64,000 nt of DNA. It comes from Arthonia radiata (Eukaryota > Ascomycota > Arthoniomycetes > Arthoniales > Arthoniaceae). The position numbers were made by a program, and so were the translations under genes. The stretch is taken from assembly GCA_002989075.1 (NCBI GenBank), contig PSQN01000014.1, forward strand, positions 620,001-684,000. The letters are read 5' to 3'. Positions 28,791 through 38,406 of the stretch are shown here, in pieces (position 1 is the first letter of the stretch; every line of letters begins with the position of its first letter). The notes under the pieces are model-generated. The model searched no databases. It worked only from the letters and a program-made list of their open reading frames with translations, and had not been told where the DNA came from.

Positions 28791-30189
28791 ATAGCTTAAT
28801 CTAATTATAATAGCTCTAAGCTAATTAATAATCTATTTACTAGCTTCATTAAGCCTAGTTCTAATTAAGAAGATACTTTAGAAGAAGATCTAGAAGAATA
28901 AAGTCTAGAAGATTAATTAACTATATTAGTTTCTAGTCCTAATCTATATATTAATAGTAGTAAAAATTACTTAGCTACTAATACTAGACATTCTAATAGA
29001 TCTACTAGTCTAATCTTAGATACTATAGAAGATACTACTAATTATTACTAAACTCAATATTCTATAGATAAGCTTAGTCAATTTTATCCTACTAGACAAT
29101 ATAGCTAGAATTATCTAGATTATCTGAATTATCTAAATAAAGTTAACTTTTTTCTAAATTATAATTAAGTAGTATATATTAGCTTAGAATACTAGAATAG
29201 ATATAAGATACTTAAATAAAGCTCAAATTTAAATCTTAATATATAATCTAGTGTATAAGTTTTAAATATTAAGCTCTAGAACTTTTAGTACTAGTATAAA
29301 GTTTAATATAGTATCTAAATATAATATAAAATTATAATCTAGATTAATTCTTATCTAAACTATAACCAAACCTACGGATTAGCCCTATATATAATCTAAA
29401 CTAAACTAAACTAAACTAAACTAGGTTAATCTAGATCGATCTAGATTAGTAGAACCAATTTAATATACTGAGCCTATTTAAGTTCTATAGACTAAAAAAA
29501 TTTCTATTCTAAATAGAAAACTATTATTAAGTATACTCTAGACTAATCTTTCTTAGAGTCTCTATAGAATATATAATTCTTTCTCTTTTATATCTATAAA
29601 TAATACTTATATTTAAGTATTAACCTCTTCTAACTAATCTTAGGTTTCTAAAATAGCTATCTATTTATAGTTACTACCTACTATATCTTAAGTACCTACC
29701 TCTAAATCTAAGTGTATAGTTAACCTTAAGAAGTTTAATAGTTATTGACCCTAGAAGTATTAAAAATTTATTAATACCCTCTAAATCAAGCTTATTACTA
29801 ATTAAAATTAATATTCTTTTAAAGAATTCTATATTAGCTATAGATTATTAATACTTTAAGGGTTCTACTCTTATATACTTCTAATAATTTATTCTAGATC
29901 TCACTAACTATATCTAAGCTAGTTAGCTTTATGTATTTAATAATTTTCTTAACCTTCTATATTATTATTTTAGTAATCCTATATATACTTAAAATATATA
30001 TTAGTCCCTTATATCTCTTTATTAGAAGAATAAACCTATTATTAAATACCTTTCTATATTCTAAGAACTTATTAATAATAGCTAAATTATTAGTTAAGGT
30101 ATACTCAAATAACTCTTTATAAATAGCTTAAATAATAAGGCTTTTAAGAATATATATCACCTTATTTACTATTCTTATAAGCTTAGTAA

Positions 30190-30894
30190 GATCATCTGCT
30201 CATTCCGGAATTGTAGGGCTTGTTGAAAAGTCTACATGCCAAGAGCAGCTTGTCCGTACTGGGACGTGTATTTCCTAGGACCTCGGTTGGGCAGGCAAAC
30301 AAAACAAGTTGTCTGCAATTCTGCCTTTCAATTAGACAAAAAGGGATTGTGAGGGTCTTTGTGTCGTCTCGAGTGATGCTGTACTGGTATAAAATTCCTT
30401 GTCTTTTTCTGATGGACCACTGAAAGAAGCCCGACTCGCACATTGTTTTAGACGGAGTTTCTGGCGCTCATTCGCGAGAAAGTCCTGCACATTGTTCGAC
30501 TCAAGAGTTGATAGTTTGAGATTGGGGAGGCTGATGGCTCCCGTCTGTAATTTACCAGCATTTGACACACCACCTGGCTACAAAAGGGATTGTGACTCCC
30601 TCAGTCTGTGTGAAAGTTATCTTGGCGTCGCCTTACCCCTTGCATATATAGGTATCGCCGAATGCGTAAACTCCGCGCGGGCTCCTCGGACTTGTCTCTT
30701 TGGGTACCCTCAAAGGAAAGGGAAGGAAGCGAATATCACCACAACCTTGGCAGTATTACCTTGTCAACCTGAGCCACGCTCTACGATCATCATATCAAGG
30801 CTTTGAACAACACAGAGAGCTTTGCCTTGCGTCGCCCTCTGTTCCGGGCGTTCCTCAACCTGCTCGACAAAAATCGCAGCTCGATCTCACTGTC
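30190..30894. other. boundary and upstream region of the AIF-like gene
   Basis: Base composition changes within a few tens of bases at about 30,190 from RIPped AT-rich DNA to normal genic DNA. The 700 bp before the first gene contain no convincing coding sequence. A TATA-like stretch (CATATATA) lies at 30,643-30,650, about 245 bp before the chosen start codon. The 14-mer AAAAGGGATTGTGA occurs twice (about 30,339 and 30,581). Confidence 0.6.
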
Positions 30895-32160
30895 ATGTCA
30901 TTCGCAGAGATGCAAGTCGACTCGCCAATTCCTCCAAGGAACATTGTCGTCTTTGGAGGCTCATACGGCGGTGTATCCACTGCGCACTATCTCCTCAAAC
31001 ACGCTATCCCGCGATTGCCAGAGCCAGACACATACAAACTCATCATGATCAGTACCGCATCAAAAGCATTGTGTCGACCGGCCTGCCCTCGCGCGCTCAT
31101 CTCCGAAGACATGTTTCCACAAGAAAAGCTCTTCACTGATGTCGCGGGTGCCTTCGAGCAGTATCCAGCTGGGAGTTTCCAATTCATCCAGGGTACTGCT
31201 GTGAAGCTTGACCACGTCAATCGAGACGTGCGCATAATGACAGCCAAGAGTCAAGAAGCCATGAAGATCGAGTTTCACGCTTTGGTGATTGCGACAGGCG
31301 CAGCCACTGTGTCGCCTCTGCTCGGCCTCAATGGGGACGAAGAAGCCTTGAAGACTAACTGGACCACTTTTCGCAATGCGCTCCCAAGCGCAAAAATAAT
31401 CGTTGTTGCTGGCGGCGGCCCTGCAGGCATCGAAACCGCTGGAGAGCTGGGCGAGTATCTGAACGGCCGGCCGGCTCGATTCGGCTCAAATGCATCAAAC
31501 TCCAAAGTAAAAATCATTGTGGTGACTGCTGGAAGGCAGATCTTGCCTGTCTTACGGGAGGCCATCGCTCAGAAAGCTGAGGCTTACCTTAAAAACATCG
31601 GCGTCGAGGTATGGAAAAATTTGAAAGTCGAAAGGGTTGTCCCAGCAAATGCAGGAACAGACGATATTATTGGTAAGGCTACCGTTGAGCTAGAAGATGG
31701 TAGGACTCTTGACGCCGATCTCTACATTCCTGCGACTGGGACGAGGCCGAACACCGGCTTCGTCGATGAGGCGCTTCTCGTAGCCGACGGTCGTATGAAG
31801 ACCGACCCGACTACGCTGCGGGTAGACGAGGCTGGACCACGGGTCTACGCGATTGGGGATGCGGCGTCCTACGCCAGGCCTGGCATTCACCTCATCATGG
31901 AAGCTGTGCCCGTGCTGTGCGCAAACGTCAAGCGTGATCTCTTACTGGCTGTGGGAGAGAGTTCCGATGAGGACGATAGGGAGTACAAGGAAGATGAGCG
32001 TGAAACGCAGCTGGTGCCTATCGGTAGCAGCAGGGGCGTCGGCGCGGCAATGGGGTATCAGCTCCCGAGTTGGACCGTTTGGCTGATCAAAGGGCGGGAC
32101 TACTGGTTATGGACGGTGGGGAGACTGTGGAGCGGCAGACAATGGGCCAAGGCATCTTAG
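30895..32160 (+). CDS. AIF/AMID-like FAD-dependent oxidoreductase
   Basis: A 421-residue, single-exon member of the class II pyridine nucleotide-disulfide oxidoreductases, closest in layout to fungal AMID/AIF-like (FSP1-type) NAD(P)H oxidoreductases. The N-terminal Rossmann FAD site is VVFGGSYGG (about residues 17-25), the central NAD(P)H site is VVAGGGPAGIETAGEL, and the C-terminal FAD contact is VYAIGDAA. There is no redox-active CxxxxC as in glutathione reductases, as usual for AMID proteins. The frame is open upstream to 30,700, but the ATG at 30,895 (MSFAEMQVDS) starts just before the domain and is preferred; ATG 30,910 is the alternative. The C terminus is Trp/Arg-rich and may touch a membrane. 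It is the first gene past the AT-rich block and shows no RIP damage. Confidence 0.9.
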   Translation: MSFAEMQVDSPIPPRNIVVFGGSYGGVSTAHYLLKHAIPRLPEPDTYKLIMISTASKALCRPACPRALISEDMFPQEKLFTDVAGAFEQYPAGSFQFIQGTAVKLDHVNRDVRIMTAKSQEAMKIEFHALVIATGAATVSPLLGLNGDEEALKTNWTTFRNALPSAKIIVVAGGGPAGIETAGELGEYLNGRPARFGSNASNSKVKIIVVTAGRQILPVLREAIAQKAEAYLKNIGVEVWKNLKVERVVPANAGTDDIIGKATVELEDGRTLDADLYIPATGTRPNTGFVDEALLVADGRMKTDPTTLRVDEAGPRVYAIGDAASYARPGIHLIMEAVPVLCANVKRDLLLAVGESSDEDDREYKEDERETQLVPIGSSRGVGAAMGYQLPSWTVWLIKGRDYWLWTVGRLWSGRQWAKAS

Positions 32161-32522
32161 GTCTTTTTTCGTCAGTCGCGTCCTTACAGAATACGCAGAA
32201 AGGTGCCGCAAGAAAACATCCATCCCAGAATCGCCGCTAGACTCGGTTCGGCGAATGCGAAAGGTCTTGGCGTCCACGCGAGTATCACCTCGGAGTGCCA
32301 CTCTCTTGCCGCCATCCAGACCTCGAGTTCCACTCTGAACGGAAATAAAGGCATTCTATCGAGCAGAAACGCAATCAGGGTCAAGCCTGCTATTCTTCTC
32401 CTGTGTGTGCTCGTAGGTGACGCAACTGCTCCGCCAAACGATAGACCTTATTACGCAGGCTTTATCACGCTTGTAGTCCGTGTCGCTTGCCCTTTCTACA
32501 GATCGTCCAACGTTACAAAACC
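32161..32522. other. intergenic region between the oxidoreductase and decarboxylase genes
   Basis: About 360 bp between the stop of the oxidoreductase gene and the start of the co-directional decarboxylase gene. I see no gene, no clear TATA box and no repeat. Confidence 0.5.
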
Positions 32523-34607
32523 ATGGCAGCTGAATCGGAGACGGTGCCGTTGGCAACCTACCTTTGGACAAGGTGAAAGCGTCTTCTTGACCTTTTCCGG
32601 GTTATGTTGACATGTGGCCCATCAAGGATCCATCAGCTGGGCGTGGACAGTATAATGGGAGTGCCTGGCGACTTCAATCTTGATGTAGGCCAGCAACCTT
32701 GCAGGACCGGGAGCAACCTGTGCTGACAGCTGTACCAAGTTTGTATGTTGACCGCCATCGATGACACCCGTCCACCGCTGACCTGAAGCTGCTGCCCTTC
32801 AGCTGGATCACATCTTCTTTGTTGACGGACTCAAATGGAGTGCGTCTCCAATTCTTCTTCAGTGCTCAACTCGGCTCGTCTAACGTCCTTCAGTTGGCAA
32901 CTCAAATGAGCTCAACGCCGCCTACGCAGCTGACGGCTACGCTCGGATGAAAGGCACACATGGCTGCATCGTGACAACACACGGCGTTGGCGAACTAAGT
33001 GCACTGAATGGCATTGCTGGCTCTGCCTCGGAGCGAGTGCCGGTAATTCATGTCGTAGGACAGACGCCCATGAGAGCACAAGACAACCATCTCATGATCC
33101 ACCATTCTATCGGCTTTGAGCCGGACCATCAAATCTACAACAAGGTATCTCAGCATATCCGACACTCCGCCGCCGAGCTCGCTAGTGCCATCGATCCGGC
33201 TGCGGAGATCGATCGAGTGTTACGAGACGGTCTCGTCCAGAGACTGCCTGTCTACGTGTTCTTGCCTATCGACAAGACCGAGAATCCTGTATCTAAATCC
33301 AGGCTATCTACCCCAATTGACCCCAAGCCGCCAGTCGATACATCGAACGAAGATGCTGCTATTAGAGATATTGTTGATACTTTGTACAAAGCGAAGAAGC
33401 CTGCCCTTCTGATTGACTACTTTGCGAACCGCTGTGGAGCGTATGAGACTCAAATGCTCATTGACAACCTGAAGGTCCCGTTCTACGCTGCACATATGGG
33501 CAAAGGCGCATTTAACGAAGATGACCCGAAATATGTGGGCATGTACAATGGGGCTGTCACTGTGTCAGGCGTTGCGCAAGAGCTGGAGAGCTGCGACTTC
33601 GTCCTCAGCGTTGGGTGGTTTCCTATAGACACGAACACCTCGTTCTTCTCTCGAAGGATTCGCGATGAGGTCAGGATTGATATCATGCCCGACCATGTGA
33701 AGGCGAGTACCCATGCGGCCACTGAAGAGTAGTCTTCGCTGACTGAACATAGACCCGTGAGAGACGATACCAAAATGTGTATATGGCGCCTCTTTTGGAG
33801 CGGCTCGCCTCATCAGTCGATCCTTCGCAGATTGCGAGCTACCCGACCCCCCAGGCCGGGCCCATACCTCCTGTGGGCGACGAAGACTCGAAGAAGCTTA
33901 CGCAATCCACGGTCTGGCCCCGACTGGGCAAGTTCATCAAGTCGGGTGACTGCGTGCTTGCAGATACTGGCACGGCAACATATGCTTTCCCGGACGTACG
34001 ATTTCCCAAGAATGTAAAGTACATTGCACAGTCGTACTGGATGTCCATTGGCTACACATGCCCTGCAGCGCTTGGCGTCGACATTGCCCTCGGGGAGCTG
34101 CACGAAGCTGGACGCAGGGAGCAGAGAGGCCGAACGGTCTTGTGCATTGGTGATGGCAGTCTTATGTTGACCTTACAAGAGGTTGGTTCGATTGTACAGA
34201 GAAAGCTGCCTATCCTGATGTGAGTTTCGCGATACTTCGAACGTGATCGCCGAGATCTGCTCACATATCATAGCATCATCATCAATAACAAAGGGTACAC
34301 GATTGAGCGAGCCATTCACGGCGCACGACAACCTTACAACGACATCTCCGACTTCAATTACGTTCACTTACTCCCGCTATTCTCCGGGTCAAGGTCTGCA
34401 GAGGAGGTCGCCCGCAGCTACAGATGTGCTGAGACGAAAGAAGAGCTCGAAAGAGCGCTCAACGAAGATGCGCTGATCAACCCAAAGGAGCCGCAAGTGT
34501 TGGAGATAAGACTGGATGCATTCGACCTACCTTGGAAGCTTGCAAAGGCGCTCAACATGCGTGTTCCGGGGCACTTGAAGAAGGAAGGCTTCGTTGGGGG
34601 AGAGTAA
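32523..34607 (+). CDS. pdc: pyruvate decarboxylase (TPP-dependent), six exons
   Basis: Cytosolic enzyme turning pyruvate into acetaldehyde and CO2 for ethanolic fermentation. Proposed exons: 32523-32572, 32627-32684, 32803-32839, 32894-33696, 33753-34219 and 34274-34607. Together they give 582 aa, a normal size. Seen in the product: an N-terminal TYLWTR-IHQLGVDSIMGVPGDFNLD block, the TPP-activating Glu in NELNAAYAADGYAR (about residue 54), the catalytic His pair IHHS (118-119), and the Mg-TPP motif GDG (449-451) closed by NNKGYTIE (476 onward). The join of exons 2 and 3 (FNLD then LDHI) is one residue shorter than usual, so that acceptor is the weakest. Intron 2 is unusually long (118 nt). 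The gene is convergent with the parvulin gene, 116 bp away. A related phenylpyruvate or indolepyruvate decarboxylase is possible but the sequence reads as PDC. Confidence 0.92.
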
Positions 34608-34723
34608 GCGATGAGATTCGTAACGTTGTCCTCCTTAATCATGACCTGGTGCACTCATCATCACGCATAGACGTGATATATTTCCAAGGCTTTTGGTCTT
34701 TGGAACTAATCGCAGCAAGAGCG

Positions 34724-35251
34724 TTACTTGCGCCCTTCGACCATGATGATATGGTATCCCTCGCTCGTCTTAACCTCAGCCCATTTTGGGCTGCTCGTCG
34801 TACTCGGTTCAAGTTCATACGCAGCCTTTTCAAAATCGGCGAGCAAGCTGCCGCGGACTTTCCACCCTAGTGAACCACCTTGCCTCGCCTTGTCCTCGCT
34901 GAAGTCACGCGCCACCTCATCAAACTTAACACCTTCGTTGAGCTTTGCGATGGCCTCCTCCTTGCGTGAATGCTTCTCGCACTTTGCAACTGTCAGTCAG
35001 GCCTGGGTGGTTCGGGGCGGGTCTAGCGAGTCTATGACTGGTTGGAGAGGTGAGATGGGCTGGGGTCGGGGACCTACTAGTATATGCCTGACGTTGATAC
35101 TCGTCGCCGGCTTGAGCTTGTGATCGTGGTCGCCACCCTTGCCCTTCTTGTCCTTTGATTCGCCTTTGTTGCTACCCTTGGCATTGTTGGCCTTGCCTTG
35201 TGCGTCGCCCTTGGCGCCGCCCTTGCTCTGGCTGTTCTTCTTAGGCGCCAT
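34724..35251 (-). CDS. parvulin-type peptidyl-prolyl isomerase (Par14/Pin4 class)
   Basis: Two exons on the minus strand, 35251-35078 and 34981-34724, separated by a 96-nt intron, give 143 aa. The first 50 residues are a Lys/Gly/Asp/Ser-rich basic tail, as in Par14/EPVH proteins that bind DNA and pre-ribosomes. Then follows a complete parvulin rotamase fold: VRHILCEKHSRKEEA, VARDFSEDKARQGGSLGW, and the ending GYHIIMVEGRK. There is no WW domain, so it is not Pin1/Ess1. The intron acceptor is the AAAG just before TGC; using it restores the family motif HILCEKH exactly, whereas the nearer CAG puts exon 2 out of frame. Family members assist ribosome biogenesis and chromatin; that role is inferred from the family. 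Confidence 0.93.
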
Positions 35252-35803
35252 CTTATGTGGCTACGGAGTAGAAGCCGCTGTAAGACTTATGGGAGTATCT
35301 AAAGTTACTTCAGTTACCGACTGCAGCCGGACCGTTTGTGAGGCTGGATGTAGGGAAAGCGGGAAAAGCATATATATCGGTCGGCGGGCATTACCTAAGT
35401 TATGCCATTGAAATAGCTTTACGTCACTGGCATGCTCTCAGCGTTAGAGTGTTTTGAAGTCTCAATTGAGATATCTTGTGATTTTATGGCGTTGACGTAG
35501 CGCTCCACACACGCTGATTCTTATTCGATCTGTGGGTGCCAAGACTGGACACCTAACGCAGACTAGCGCAACCTCAGTCCCATTACCGTATGGGTCACGT
35601 GGGTGCCGATGGTGGCACGAGACGACAGAGAAAAGTATGTGTTCACGGCCATACCAGCGACCAATACATCGTGCACTGATAGCGGGTAGCTTCAAATACC
35701 TCGTTCAATACCTCGTAGTCAGAGGGATGGCTTTCAGCGAGAATGATTCGGTCTTGACTTTTGAAGCACTGGTGATCGGGGTACGGCTCATGATGTTTGA
35801 TAC
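35252..35803. other. intergenic region upstream of the parvulin gene
   Basis: About 550 bp between the parvulin start (minus strand) and the 3' end of the next minus-strand gene. A TATA-like CATATATAT lies near 35,369-35,377, 120 bp upstream of the parvulin start. No gene or RNA is recognised. Confidence 0.4.
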
Positions 35804-37315
35804 TCAGCTCTCCAGCTCCTCGTCCACGAACAAGTCCAACCCCGCGAAAGGAAGACTCCGGAACACCTCTTCCCACCCGTAATTGATCCTACCGTTTCGT
35901 TGTCCCATCTCAAGGGCGCTCTGTATTCGTGCCACGTTCACGGAGAGACCGTCATACTCACTCTCGCTCAGGATTCCGGTTCTCTCCGGCTTGCGAAGCT
36001 CTTGTTTGTCAACCTCCAACAACACTCTCTGATATAGGAAACAAGCACGCGCTAACCAGACCTGTGTAGCTATGCCTTCTTCCACGCTCCAGAAGATGCC
36101 CCGTTCCTCGTGAGTGTTCGCGCGGTACAGTACTCCCTTCTCATCGTCGAGCAATCTCATGCCCGGATACCCTGAATTCCGACCCCCGGTCTGTAGTTTC
36201 TCGGCCCAGCTGCCAAGCAATGCAGGAAATTTGTCCTCTGTCAAAGGCTGTCTGAGATCGGGACCACGCATGCACTGCAACCATTGCCGACGCATCCCCA
36301 GAATGCGGTCGACCATACTGCGCCTATATTGTCGCAGCGCTAATACTCTGTCCAGTAGCGGTAGTGCTGACTGCGACGACCCTGAACGCGACGGCAAAAA
36401 CCGGAGTGGAGGTCCGACATAGCGGACAAGTGCCTTGAACTTGCCCATGGCGGATGGAAGCCCGTCAAAGAGCTCAACGGTCCCTGTCCGTAAGAAATTG
36501 GTAATATAGCTAGAGATATATGCCTTGTTTGCATCCGTGAGATGGTTGTTGATACAACTTCCGTCTTTCCAATATGGTAGTATGATCAACGGCCGTGCGG
36601 TTGCTCCCGAAGCCATAAGCCGCAGCCTGAATGCACTGATGTGCACGCCTAGTTTAGCGTGATTTCGGCGAAGGAAGAGGGATTCATGTCTGCCTGCGAA
36701 GGGCGAATCTTCTGGAACAATGTGAGATCCTGGTCTAACATGTTGTGGATCACTGAAATGGCGTCTGTGCACTGCGCGGCGGCCGCTCACGTCATTGAGA
36801 AGGGATTGATCGCTTTCGAGGACTTGCTGCTCCGCAGATCGCGCTATGTCGTCCAGAGTGCTCAAGCGTGCATGAGAACTGCCTGCATCAACACGCCTTG
36901 CCTCCCACGGAAGGACGTCGTGGATAAATTGGGCAGGCGGCTTTTCGTAGCTTTCTCGACGTAGCGGTGTTGTCCAGGCCAGCTGTGTGAACTGCTGAGA
37001 TATTCTTCGTGCATCTGCAGCATTTCCAATGGAGTTCTTGCGTCTTCGAAATACTTTCTTGATGAGTGCGCCACTGGATCGTTGTGGTGCCTCTGTACGG
37101 GTGCGTGGTTGCTTCGAAGGGCGCACGGGAGGCATCTGATCAGTCAAGTCGGCATTTCTCTTAGGCCGCCATTGTCTCTCATTCAGGACCACGGGTTGCT
37201 GCAGCATCAGCTCCGGAGAAGGCGGGTCTGGCATGACCATCGCCTCGACGGCAAGTTGTTTTGCTGTATTCTTCATGCGCGGGTGACGCTCGTCAATGAA
37301 CTTGTTGTGATCCAA
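35804..37315 (-). CDS. uncharacterised 503-aa fungal protein
   Basis: A single open frame of 503 codons with ordinary codon use and no introns. I do not recognise the family. Visible features are a basic, Pro-rich first 100 residues with an RRRK cluster (possible nuclear localisation signal) and a middle region of mixed helices. A hydrophobic stretch ARPLIILPYW lies near residue 240, and a C-terminal half rich in Trp/Arg/Leu contains EEGIATQVWLARACFLYQRVLLEVDKQ. The protein ends with an acidic DEELES. No signal peptide and no clear transmembrane helix. The start is the first ATG of the frame, followed by a second Met at residue 14. It is transcribed away from the kinase gene across a 1.1-kb shared upstream region. 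Confidence 0.75.
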   Translation of the reverse strand: MDHNKFIDERHPRMKNTAKQLAVEAMVMPDPPSPELMLQQPVVLNERQWRPKRNADLTDQMPPVRPSKQPRTRTEAPQRSSGALIKKVFRRRKNSIGNAADARRISQQFTQLAWTTPLRRESYEKPPAQFIHDVLPWEARRVDAGSSHARLSTLDDIARSAEQQVLESDQSLLNDVSGRRAVHRRHFSDPQHVRPGSHIVPEDSPFAGRHESLFLRRNHAKLGVHISAFRLRLMASGATARPLIILPYWKDGSCINNHLTDANKAYISSYITNFLRTGTVELFDGLPSAMGKFKALVRYVGPPLRFLPSRSGSSQSALPLLDRVLALRQYRRSMVDRILGMRRQWLQCMRGPDLRQPLTEDKFPALLGSWAEKLQTGGRNSGYPGMRLLDDEKGVLYRANTHEERGIFWSVEEGIATQVWLARACFLYQRVLLEVDKQELRKPERTGILSESEYDGLSVNVARIQSALEMGQRNGRINYGWEEVFRSLPFAGLDLFVDEELES

Positions 37316-38406
37316 ACGTTGCGATAGATGTCGTCAGAGGCTCGAGCGCTTTCAATGTTCGCGGCAGCACGGTATTAGGTTGAGCGTTGAAAGTCGATCG
37401 TGGCAAGCAAGGGTCGACGTGCCAGGTGCAGGTGAGAAAGTCATCACGTTTGTTTGCTCGTAGTCGCGGCAACCGGAGCCGACTTGTAATAGGCGCTCTA
37501 AACCGTTTGCAAGTGAGGGCTCTGCAATGCAATCTGACCGAGGCAGGCGAAGTAGACTAGAGATTTTCCTGAGAAGCGCTTATGGGGATGAAAATGAAGC
37601 AAGCAATGAATACATCACCCTTAGATACTAACTTCTGGTATTTCAGAGCGCGGATCAGATGAGGAATAGGGATGGGGTCGCCTCCGCAATCTGTTCGAGC
37701 CAAGTGATGCACGTCAGAGAAGGCGAAAAGAAACAACGTGAAAGGCCAAGGCTTCTCTCTCGCTGTAGGTGCCGTTATCCATCATGTAATGATGCATCTC
37801 AAGTGGCACGTGCGTTCATTGGAAAAAGGTGACCATGATCGCTTTTTCAGGCGCGATCACGTATCGTCACTTTGAATGGTCAACCTGCGGTGTTCATTAA
37901 GTGCAGGACCGGCTCCAAGCCAGGCCCGCCCATGTGGAATGATCAGACTCAACCTCTGATGCCGAGGAGACGAAAAAGCAGTAGAGCATCGACTACACGC
38001 GGAGCTGGACCTAGTTGCCAATGAGGAATCCGTGGGGGTTCTTCTCGTGCTCGTGAGCTTGACCGTCGAAAACGTGTTGAGGTTGGCGTAGGAGACTCCG
38101 ACGATCGTGCTACGATTGACATGCGTATGATCCTGTTGTCGCGAGCACATTGCTGTAGTGGTGAAGGGGGAAGAGGGAGAGTTGAGGAAGTGAGAGGGAT
38201 GCCAAGATACCGACCACTCGGGACTTGCTCATGTCCTCTCTCCAAACCTCGAATTTCTTAACATTGGCTCATCTTTGCCCACTCCGTTAGTCACCACTTC
38301 TCTCTGGCGCGCGCTGATCTCAGGTGCCGTCTGCAGATACTTTGCACTATGATGGCCATGTCATAACCCCAGCCAGCCATATCTTCTATCGCTGAAAGTA
38401 CCAACT
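37316..38406. promoter_or_regulatory. 1.1-kb divergent intergenic region
   Basis: This region separates the starts of the minus-strand unknown gene and the plus-strand kinase gene, so it should hold both promoters and 5' leaders. No coding region is convincing; several open frames up to 98 codons overlap each other on the minus strand without family features. A pyrimidine-rich tract precedes the kinase start. No specific operator is recognised. Confidence 0.5.

Larger units (their letters stand above)
1..30190. repeat. AT-rich, RIP-degraded repeat block
   Basis: This stretch is overwhelmingly A+T, with TA the dominant dinucleotide and CA/TG nearly missing over long runs, while CT/AG and some CG survive. 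That is the expected footprint of repeat-induced point mutation, which converts CpA to TpA on both strands of duplicated DNA. Stops occur every few codons in all frames, and I see no host gene. Individual remnants that can still be read are listed separately. Stretches between them (about 3.4-6.2, 7.0-10.9, 15.8-18.4, 18.8-21.1 and 28.8-30.2 kb) hold only similar unclassifiable decayed sequence. Confidence 0.9.

Noticed and set aside
29395-29430. CTAAA tandem repeats resembling telomeric sequence
   Set aside because: Only about five units, not TTAGGG/CCCTAA, and inside decayed transposon sequence; no sign of a chromosome end.
29931-30122. 63-codon hydrophobic open frame in the AT-rich block
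   Set aside because: Ile/Leu/Tyr content is what random AT-rich sequence gives; no flanking support.
30399-30806. 135-codon open frame before the oxidoreductase gene
   Set aside because: No family features, overlaps the putative promoter and other random frames; could be a leader but not supportable as a gene.
37857-38245. Two overlapping minus-strand frames of 97-98 codons in the divergent region
   Set aside because: Out of frame with each other, Ser/Arg/Thr-rich, no recognisable domain; consistent with promoter sequence.
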